A stretch of DNA of 51,387 nt. Origin: Bacteroidales bacterium. Lineage in GTDB: Bacteria > Bacteroidota > Bacteroidia > Bacteroidales > UBA1402. The DNA is taken from contig JAAYBL010000019.1 of the NCBI GenBank assembly GCA_012718945.1, positions 1-51,387 on the forward strand. Reading direction: 5' to 3'. Numbering within the stretch: position 1 is the stretch's first letter; the number at the start of each line of letters is the position of its first letter. Below, piece by piece: positions 33,422 to 40,213 of the stretch. The notes under the pieces were generated by a model. That model was not told the DNA's origin. It did no database searches and was given only the letters and a program-made list of their open reading frames with translations. Position numbers and translations under genes: made by a program.

Positions 33422-34125
33422 TGGGCTGTGCTTGTTTCCGTTTCCTTGGTTTTCCAGCGGGCGATGACCGTCTTGTTGCCTTTGGTCAGGTCGCCGTGTT
33501 TCACCAAAATATCAACGGCGTCGATCGGAAAAAAGAGGTCAACCCTGGATCCGAATTTAATAAAACCCAGGTGTTCGTTGTAGCGGGCTTTTTTACCCGT
33601 GTAGGCATAGGTGACAATGCGTCTGGCCAAGGCACCGGCGATTTGACGTACCAGGAGCGTCTGCTGGCTGAAGGAGGAACGGATCAGCACCGTGGATCGT
33701 TCGTTTTCCGTGCTGGATTTGGGCAGGTATGCCGCCAGAAAATTGCCGTTCTGATGGCTGTAATGCTCCACATTGCCCTCAATCGGGTACCAGTTGGCGT
33801 GCACGTTGAACACCGACATAAAAATGGAGAGTTGTATACGCTCTTCTTTGAGCAGACCTTCTTCAAACACCCGCTCAATGACAACGACCTTGCCATCTGC
33901 AGGGGCCATGATGTCTCCTGGCGCTGGTTGGCAGATGCGGCGCGGGCTTCTGAAAAAATTGGTAATGAAAAGAAAAAGGAAGATGGAGACCGTCAGGGTG
34001 ATAACGAAGGCGAGGTGACCCCCAACAATCCAGACCAACCCGTCAAGGGCTAACAAACCGACAAACAACCAGAGCAGCAGTTTGCGGCCTTCCTTGTGTA
34101 TGGTCATGCGCAGGGATCGTATCAT
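33418..34125 (-). CDS. psd: Phosphatidylserine decarboxylase
   Basis: A 235 aa proenzyme that decarboxylates phosphatidylserine to phosphatidylethanolamine. It is the short PSD-related type: an N-terminal pair of hydrophobic segments (LLLWLFVGLLALDGLVWIVGG, LAFVITLTVSIFLFLFI), then FRSPRR, APADGKVVVIE, FMSVFNVHANWYPIEG and the self-cleavage site FGSRVDLFFP, where the Ser becomes the pyruvoyl group. An internal ATG at 34107 is an alternative start. It heads the run psd-pssA-DUF4834-TonB receptor-DUF4249 and has the best-defined promoter in the window. Confidence 0.94.
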   Translation of the reverse strand: MIRSLRMTIHKEGRKLLLWLFVGLLALDGLVWIVGGHLAFVITLTVSIFLFLFITNFFRSPRRICQPAPGDIMAPADGKVVVIERVFEEGLLKEERIQLSIFMSVFNVHANWYPIEGNVEHYSHQNGNFLAAYLPKSSTENERSTVLIRSSFSQQTLLVRQIAGALARRIVTYAYTGKKARYNEHLGFIKFGSRVDLFFPIDAVDILVKHGDLTKGNKTVIARWKTKETETSTAQ

Positions 34126-34145
34126 AGGCTCCGGTAAAATCGGGG

Positions 34146-34176
34146 CAAAAGTACGGCTATTTCAGCAGATGGCAAA
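34146..34176 (-). promoter_or_regulatory. Full promoter (-33 and -7) of the psd operon
   Basis: On the minus strand TTTG (34173-34176) is followed after 19 bases by TACTTTTG (34146-34153), matching both parts of the Bacteroidota promoter. It ends 21 bases before the psd ATG. Confidence 0.75.
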
Positions 34177-34223
34177 ATCTTTCACGACCCCGCTCTTTGT
34201 TGAAAACTTTTTGTCGGACGTGC

Positions 34224-34253
34224 TTGTCGGCTCGCGTTTTGGGCGTATCTTTA
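34224..34253 (+). promoter_or_regulatory. Probable promoter of dnaE
   Basis: TTG (34224-34226) is followed after 19 bases by TATCTTTA (34246-34253), one mismatch from TAnnTTTG. It lies 33 bases before the ATG at 34287 and inside the longer ORF-track reading. Confidence 0.55.
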
Positions 34254-34286
34254 AGACGTTTTTTTCTCTTTTTTAACCGATTGACT

Positions 34287-37200
34287 ATGACCCCTTTCGT
34301 CCATTTACACGTGCATTCCCAGTTCTCCGTCCTGGACGGTCAAGCTTCTATACAGGCCTTGGTTGATAAAGCCTTGGGCGATGGTATGAAAGCCTTGGCG
34401 CTGACGGACCACGGAAACATGTTTGGCGTCAAGGAGTTTTTCAATTACGTATCGAAAAAGAACAAGGGGAAACCCGAAGAAGAATGGTTCAAACCCATTA
34501 TCGGTTGTGAGGTCTATGTGGCCAGGAATGGCCGTTTGCAACAACGTAAGGAGGTTAAGGAAGACGCCAGGGGCTGGCACTTGATATTGTTGGCCAAAAA
34601 TTATCAGGGGTACAAAAACCTGATGAAGATTGTGTCTCATGCCTGGACCGAAGGGTACTATTACTGCGCCCGAACCGACCATGAAGAGTTGGAAAAGTAC
34701 CACGAAGGCTTGATCGCTTGTTCGGCCTGTCTGGGTGGTGAAATACCAAGGCACATTTCCAATGGTCGCATGGATTTGGCAGAGGCCTCTGTGCAGTGGT
34801 TCAAGCGCGTGTTCGGGGATGATTTCTACCTGGAGCTCCAATTGCATAAACCAACGGTTGAGAACGCCGCTCAAGATACGTACCCCAAGCAAGTAGCCGT
34901 TAATGAGCGGCTGGTGGAGTTGTCCACCAAGTTTGGTGTGAAAATCATCGCCTCCAACGACGTGCATTTTGTGGATGAAGAACACGCCGAAGCTCATCAC
35001 CGTCTGATATGCCTGAACACAGGCCGTGACCTGGATGATCCAGGCAGCATGGCTTACACCAAACAAGAATGGCTTAAGACGCAGGCTGAGATGAACGAGG
35101 TCTTTGCCGCATACCCGGAAGCCTTGGCCAACACGCAGGAAATAGCCGACAAGGTGGGTTATTATTCCATAGACCACAAACCCATCATGCCCAACTTTGT
35201 CTTACCTGAGGGTTTTGACAACGATGATGATTACTTGCGTCATCTTACCTACAAGGGGGCTGAACGCCTATATCCAGCTATCACCGACGAGGTGAAGGAG
35301 CGAATCGATTTTGAATTGGACGTTATCAAGACCATGGGTTTTCCAGGGTATTTCCTCATTGTACAGGATTTTACCACGGCAGCCAGAAACATGGGCGTTT
35401 CTGTGGGGCCGGGTCGTGGGTCGGCTGCCGGATCGGTGGTGGCTTATTGCCTGGGTATTACGCAGGTTGACCCTATTAAGTATGACTTGCTGTTTGAACG
35501 TTTCCTCAATCCGGACCGTATCTCCATGCCTGATATCGACATCGATTTCGATGACGATGGCAGGGGGCAGGTGTTGCGCTGGGTGGAAGAAAAGTACGGC
35601 AAGGAAAAGGTAGCCCACATCATCACCTATGGAACGATGGCGGCGAAATCGGCCATCAAAGATGTGGCCAGGGTGCAACGTTTGCCCTTGGCTGAATCGG
35701 ACAGGCTCTCCAAGTTGGTGCCCGATAAAATACCGGATGTCAAGAAAGTAAACCTGAAGAACGCCATCAAGTTCGTTCCTGAATTGTTGGAGGCGGCAGA
35801 ATCGCCCAACCCTGTGTTGCGCGACACGATGAAGTACGCGCAAATGCTGGAAGGTAATGTGCGCAACATCGGTGTGCACGCCTGCGGTGTCATCATTGGC
35901 AGGGATGAGATTTCAGACTGGGTACCGGTCAGTACGGCCGACGATAAGGAAACCGGGGAGAAACTCCTGGTGACGCAGTACGAAGGTTCCGTCATCGAAG
36001 AAACGGGGATGATCAAGATGGACTTCCTGGGACTTAAGACCTTGTCCATTATCAAAGACGCCCTGGCAAACATTAAGCTGTCCAAAGGTGAGGCTATAAA
36101 TATTGATACCATCTCGCTGGAAGATCCCAAGACGTTTGAATTGTATAGTAATGGCAATACGGTGGGAACCTTCCAGTTTGAATCGTCTGGGATGCAGAAA
36201 TACCTTAGGGAACTCAAGCCTACGTCGTTTGAGGACCTGATCGCTATGAATGCCTTGTACAGGCCTGGGCCTATGGATTACATCCCTTCATTTATTGCCC
36301 GTAAGCACGGTAGGGAGCCGATATCCTACGATATACCCATCATGGAGCGGTACCTTAAGGATACCTACGGGATTACAGTGTATCAGGAACAGGTGATGTT
36401 GCTTTCCCGTCTATTGGCCAATTTCACCAGGGGCCAGTCGGATGAGTTGCGTAAAGCGATGGGTAAGAAGATCGTGGAAAAGCTGAACATGCTGAAGCCC
36501 AAATTTATTGAGGGTGGCAAGTCCAACGGTCATGACCCGGCTGTTTTGGAAAAAATCTGGGCAGACTGGGAAAAATTCGCTTCCTACGCTTTCAATAAGT
36601 CGCACGCTACTTGTTATTCGCTGGTTGCCTACCAAACAGCCTGGCTCAAAGCTAATTACCCGGCTGAGTACATGGCTGCTGTGTTGACCCGGAGTGTCAA
36701 TAACATCGCCGATATCACCAAGTTTATGGACGAATGCCGTTCGATGGGCATTCAGGTGTTGGGACCAGACGTCAATGAGTCTAATTTTCAGTTTACGGTC
36801 AACAAGGACGGCAACATCCGCTTTGGTCTTGGGGCCATCAAGGGTGTGGGCGAAGGAGCTGTCAGGGCCATTATCGAGGAAAGGGGCAACGGTGGCCCTT
36901 ACAAGGACGTGTTTGATTTTCTGGAGCGGGTCAATCTGAACGCCTGCAACAAGAAAAGTGTTGAATCCATGGCATTGGCCGGTAGCTTCGACTCGTTAAA
37001 CCACCTTACCAGGGAACAGCTTGTCTCTGAGAACAGTAAAGGTGAGTCTAACCTGGATGTCTTGATCCGTTATGGGAATAAGGTGCAGATAGACAGGGCT
37101 TTGGTTAAGAACTCCTTGTTTGGTGGTGACAACGAAGTGGCTGTCTCCAAACCGGACATTCCTAGGGTGGAAGAATGGCCTACGTTGCATCGACTCAACA

Positions 37201-37835
37201 GGGAAAAGGAATTGGTGGGCATGTACCTGTCATCCCATCCGCTTGATCCCTATTCGGTGCTGATGAACTATGTCTGCAACACCACCATGGATGATATCAA
37301 ACAGAACAACCTGGTGGCCAATAAGGAGTTGCTTTTCGGTGGCATCATAACCGATATCAGGCAACGTACCAATAAGAAAAACGAGCTGTATGCCTTTGTA
37401 ACCATTGAAGATTACTCAGGCTCTTGCGAAATACCTTTTTGGGCTAAAGAGTATGTGGATTTCGGTAATTACCTGAAGCCATCCATGTTCTTGTTTATCA
37501 AAGGAGTATATCAACCCAGATCCTGGAAGCCTTCCGAAATGGAACTGAAGATCAAGTCGGTGAGTCGCTTGTCTGAAGTCTTGGAAAGCAGTTTGGGAGC
37601 ACTGCAGCTTTTCCTGCCATTGTCGGCCATCAATACATTGTTTGTCAACGATCTGCTGGAAGTCGTCAAGGAGCATCCGGGAAAAACAGATTTTCAGGTG
37701 ACGGTAACCGACTATGATGAAGAACCGCCGATTCGCATTGACATGTTCTCAAGAAATATTAGAATAGACCCCAGCCGTAAATTGGTTGAATATCTCGAAG
37801 GATTGCCGTTTGCTGAGTTGAAAATTCATTCGTAG
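34287..37835 (+). CDS. dnaE: DNA polymerase III alpha subunit
   Basis: An 1182 aa replicative polymerase. The N-terminal PHP domain has FVHLHVHSQFSVLDG and LALTDHGNMFG. The palm carries PDIDIDFDDDGR at about residues 415-425, the two catalytic Asp residues of C-family polymerases, preceded by GPGRGSAAGSVVAYCLGIT. The fingers/beta-binding region includes YQEQVMLLSRLLANFTRGQSDELRKAMGK (read as two adjoining motifs), and the C-terminal OB domain LLFGGIITDIRQRTNKKNEL. Start at 34287 (MTPFVHLHVH) fits the family; the ORF-track start 90 bases upstream precedes the promoter. trxA follows after 87 bases with its own -7 box. Confidence 0.97.
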   Translation: MTPFVHLHVHSQFSVLDGQASIQALVDKALGDGMKALALTDHGNMFGVKEFFNYVSKKNKGKPEEEWFKPIIGCEVYVARNGRLQQRKEVKEDARGWHLILLAKNYQGYKNLMKIVSHAWTEGYYYCARTDHEELEKYHEGLIACSACLGGEIPRHISNGRMDLAEASVQWFKRVFGDDFYLELQLHKPTVENAAQDTYPKQVAVNERLVELSTKFGVKIIASNDVHFVDEEHAEAHHRLICLNTGRDLDDPGSMAYTKQEWLKTQAEMNEVFAAYPEALANTQEIADKVGYYSIDHKPIMPNFVLPEGFDNDDDYLRHLTYKGAERLYPAITDEVKERIDFELDVIKTMGFPGYFLIVQDFTTAARNMGVSVGPGRGSAAGSVVAYCLGITQVDPIKYDLLFERFLNPDRISMPDIDIDFDDDGRGQVLRWVEEKYGKEKVAHIITYGTMAAKSAIKDVARVQRLPLAESDRLSKLVPDKIPDVKKVNLKNAIKFVPELLEAAESPNPVLRDTMKYAQMLEGNVRNIGVHACGVIIGRDEISDWVPVSTADDKETGEKLLVTQYEGSVIEETGMIKMDFLGLKTLSIIKDALANIKLSKGEAINIDTISLEDPKTFELYSNGNTVGTFQFESSGMQKYLRELKPTSFEDLIAMNALYRPGPMDYIPSFIARKHGREPISYDIPIMERYLKDTYGITVYQEQVMLLSRLLANFTRGQSDELRKAMGKKIVEKLNMLKPKFIEGGKSNGHDPAVLEKIWADWEKFASYAFNKSHATCYSLVAYQTAWLKANYPAEYMAAVLTRSVNNIADITKFMDECRSMGIQVLGPDVNESNFQFTVNKDGNIRFGLGAIKGVGEGAVRAIIEERGNGGPYKDVFDFLERVNLNACNKKSVESMALAGSFDSLNHLTREQLVSENSKGESNLDVLIRYGNKVQIDRALVKNSLFGGDNEVAVSKPDIPRVEEWPTLHRLNREKELVGMYLSSHPLDPYSVLMNYVCNTTMDDIKQNNLVANKELLFGGIITDIRQRTNKKNELYAFVTIEDYSGSCEIPFWAKEYVDFGNYLKPSMFLFIKGVYQPRSWKPSEMELKIKSVSRLSEVLESSLGALQLFLPLSAINTLFVNDLLEVVKEHPGKTDFQVTVTDYDEEPPIRIDMFSRNIRIDPSRKLVEYLEGLPFAELKIHS

Positions 37836-37860
37836 CAACGGGCAGCAGAAAAATAATTTG

Positions 37861-37868
37861 TATTTTTG
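37861..37868 (+). promoter_or_regulatory. -7 box of trxA
   Basis: TATTTTTG is an exact TAnnTTTG match 54 bases before the trxA ATG, in the gap after dnaE. No -33 element is clear. Confidence 0.5.
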
Positions 37869-37922
37869 ACGGGCCGTTGACAAACGACAGCCTTTTGATT
37901 GAACTGTAAAAAATAACGACAT

Positions 37923-38240
37923 ATGGCATTGGTACTGACCGATTCGAATTTTGATGAGTGGCTGAACGCCGCCGAACCTCTGATTGTGGATTTTTGGGCA
38001 GAATGGTGTGGCCCCTGCAAAATGATGGCCCCCGTGGTGGACGAACTGGCCGAAATGTATGCCGGTAAAGTCAATATCGGTAAGTTGGATGTGGACGACA
38101 ACAACGAAATCAGCTCCCGCTACGGTATCCGAAACATTCCAACCCTTCTTTTTTTCAAAAATGGACAGCTTGTAGACAAGCAGGTCGGCGCTACTCAGAA
38201 AAGTGCGCTTGTCCAGAAGGTTGAAGCCCTGTTGGGTTAA
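37923..38240 (+). CDS. trxA: Thioredoxin
   Basis: A 105 aa cytoplasmic dithiol reductant. The active site WCGPC is at residues 28-32 (FWAEWCGPCKMMAPV), the buried Asp is in LIVDFW, and the cis-Pro is in IRNIPTLLFFKNG. Length and lack of signal peptide fit a standard cytoplasmic thioredoxin. It follows dnaE, an arrangement I recall from other Bacteroidales. Its last 50 bases overlap the 3' end of tsaE on the opposite strand, an unusually long convergent overlap; the final residues QKVEALLG are a normal thioredoxin end, so the overlap comes from a tsaE extension. Confidence 0.95.
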   Translation: MALVLTDSNFDEWLNAAEPLIVDFWAEWCGPCKMMAPVVDELAEMYAGKVNIGKLDVDDNNEISSRYGIRNIPTLLFFKNGQLVDKQVGATQKSALVQKVEALLG

Positions 38241-38649
38241 ATTCAACGCTCCGGCCGCCGTCGGGCAACAAGCGTATGTCTACCCGGGTACAGTCGCTCG
38301 GGAGGTAAGGACCAATCTTTTCCGGCCATTCAATGAAGCAGGAATAGCCGCTCGTGAAGTAATCATCACACCCTAAATCAAAGGCTTCACCACTGTGTTT
38401 GAGGCGGTAGAAGTCGAAGTGATAGACAGGCTCGCCTGAGGGCTTGCTATATTCGTTGATGATGGCGAACGTGGGACTGTTGACGACGTCTTCAACGCCC
38501 ATGGCTTCACAGATGGCCTTGATGAAAGTGGTTTTTCCAGCCCCCATGTCGCCATAGAATGCATATACGCCGCTGGCTTGATGGGTGGCTTTCAGAAAAG
38601 CCTGTGCGGCTGTCTCCAGTTGGTCAAGTTGTGGTATAGTGATAATCAT
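38191..38649 (-). CDS. tsaE: tRNA threonylcarbamoyladenosine biosynthesis protein TsaE
   Basis: A 152 aa ATPase working with TsaB-TsaD in forming t6A37 of ANN-decoding tRNAs. The Walker A motif is GDMGAGKTTFIKAI, followed by VNSPTFAIINEY and VYHFDFYRL, the standard TsaE signature, then FIEWPEKIGPYLP. The core ends near DIRLLPDGGRSVEF; the last 15 or so residues (NPTGLQPSGQAHFSE) are a tail beyond the usual end and are the part overlapping trxA. Its start overlaps the porX stop by 4 bases, so it is translationally coupled to porX. A tsaE-porX pairing is, from memory, common in this phylum. Confidence 0.93.
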   Translation of the reverse strand: MIITIPQLDQLETAAQAFLKATHQASGVYAFYGDMGAGKTTFIKAICEAMGVEDVVNSPTFAIINEYSKPSGEPVYHFDFYRLKHSGEAFDLGCDDYFTSGYSCFIEWPEKIGPYLPSDCTRVDIRLLPDGGRSVEFNPTGLQPSGQAHFSE

Positions 38650-40202
38650 ACAGGTTTCTTTTTAGGCTCCAGTGTGATGAGGGGTATAAGCATTTCTTCC
38701 AATGAAATGCCGCCGTGCTGGAACGTGTCTTTGTAATACGAGGCGTAGTAATTGTAGTTGTTTGGGTAGGCGAAATAATCACTGTTTGATGTGAAAATGT
38801 ACGCCGAACTGACGTTAGGCGCGGGCAGGCCGTAGCGTTCTGGATTTTTAATTTCGAATACTTCCTTGGGGTTGTAATTCAGGTTCTTGCCTATTTTGTA
38901 TCGCAGGTTGGTGTTGGTGCTTCGGTCGCCAACCACCTTAATGGGGTTGTCTACTCGTATGGTGCCATGATCGGTGGTCAGGACAATCTTGACGGATTGG
39001 TCGGCCAGGAAATCCAGTAATTCGGCGATGGCCGAATGTTTGTACCAGGATTCGGTCAGCGATCGGTAGGCTGCTTCCGTATTGGCAAGTTCCCTGATCA
39101 TCTTGGATTCGGTGCGTGCATGGGAGAGCATGTCGATGAAGTTGAAAACGACCACGTTGAGTGGGGTGTTTAGCAAACTTTTGACCTTACCCATGAAGCG
39201 TTCGCCGGCCTGGTTGTTGTTGATTTTGTTGTAGCTGAAGGCATGGCGTTTGCGGTAGCGATCCAATTGTGTCTGAATAAGAGGTGATTCATTCAGATTT
39301 TTGCCTTCTTCTTCGTCTTCGTCCACCCACAACTCGGGGAAAAGGGTCTGTATCTGCAAGGGCATCAGACCGGAGAAGATGGCGTTACGAGCATACTGCG
39401 TTGCTGTGGGCAGGATGCTGATGTACATGTCTTCGTTGATGCTGAATCGATCGCCCAACAGCCGTTTGATGACCTGCCATTGATCAAATCGGAAGTTGTC
39501 AATCACGATGAAGAAGACCGTTTCATTGGCGTCCAATAAAGGAAATACCGTGTTTTTGAAGACGTCCGGGCTCATGAAGGGTCTGTTTTCCGGTTTCTCC
39601 ATCCAGCTCAGGTAGTTTTTGCGAATGTAACGCCCAAACAGGTTGTTGGCCTCCGTTTTTTGCTGTTTGAGCATCTCATCCATGCCTGTCTTGGCTTCCT
39701 CCAGTTCCAGTTCCCAGTACACCAGTTTGCCGTAAACGGCTTTCCAATCGTCCATGTCGGCCGCCTCATTGATTTGTTGGCTGATTTTCATGAACTGTTG
39801 CTGGAAAGTGCTGGTTGTGGTATCATGGATAATTTCGTCCTTGTGGATGTTTTTCTTGAGGGTCAACAACATTTGCATGGGGTTGACCGGTTTGATGAGG
39901 TAATCGGCTATTTTGCTGCCGATGGCCTGGTTCATGATGTCTTCTTCCTCACTCTTGGTGATCATGACGACGGGCAACGATGGAAACAGCGCTTTGATTT
40001 GGTTGAGGGTTTCAATTCCACTCAAACCGGGCATGTTTTCATCGAGAAAAACAAGGTCGAAGGTCGTATCCTTACACAAGTCGATGGCGTCCTGTCCGTT
40101 GGTGGTGGTCAGTACTTCATAGCCCTTCGCCTCCAGAAAAAGAATGTGAGGTTTCAAGAGGTCAATCTCGTCATCGGCCCAAAGCAAGCGGTCATTAGCC
40201 AT
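38646..40202 (-). CDS. porX: PorX-type response regulator with PglZ domain
   Basis: A 518 aa cytoplasmic two-component regulator required for type IX secretion gene expression in Porphyromonas gingivalis. The receiver domain covers about residues 1-125: acidic DDE at 10-12, phospho-acceptor Asp54 in FLDENMPG, conserved Thr/Lys in VVMITKS and YLIKPVNP. A helical linker follows. From about residue 210 lies a PglZ (alkaline-phosphatase-superfamily) domain with FFIVIDNFRFDQW, LPTATQYARNAIFSG and LTTDHGTIRVDNP supplying the metal-site Asp, Thr, Asp and His. The family enzyme is known as a phosphodiesterase. It starts 11 bases after porW and is coupled to tsaE. The partner sensor PorY is not in this window. 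Confidence 0.93.
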   Translation of the reverse strand: MANDRLLWADDEIDLLKPHILFLEAKGYEVLTTTNGQDAIDLCKDTTFDLVFLDENMPGLSGIETLNQIKALFPSLPVVMITKSEEEDIMNQAIGSKIADYLIKPVNPMQMLLTLKKNIHKDEIIHDTTTSTFQQQFMKISQQINEAADMDDWKAVYGKLVYWELELEEAKTGMDEMLKQQKTEANNLFGRYIRKNYLSWMEKPENRPFMSPDVFKNTVFPLLDANETVFFIVIDNFRFDQWQVIKRLLGDRFSINEDMYISILPTATQYARNAIFSGLMPLQIQTLFPELWVDEDEEEGKNLNESPLIQTQLDRYRKRHAFSYNKINNNQAGERFMGKVKSLLNTPLNVVVFNFIDMLSHARTESKMIRELANTEAAYRSLTESWYKHSAIAELLDFLADQSVKIVLTTDHGTIRVDNPIKVVGDRSTNTNLRYKIGKNLNYNPKEVFEIKNPERYGLPAPNVSSAYIFTSNSDYFAYPNNYNYYASYYKDTFQHGGISLEEMLIPLITLEPKKKPV

Positions 40203-40213
40203 AGGGTAGTTAT

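Noticed and set aside
33421-34053. 210 aa plus-strand ORF
   Set aside because: Antisense to psd, which has all its catalytic motifs.
34305-35177. 290 aa minus-strand ORF
   Set aside because: Antisense to dnaE; no domain recognised.
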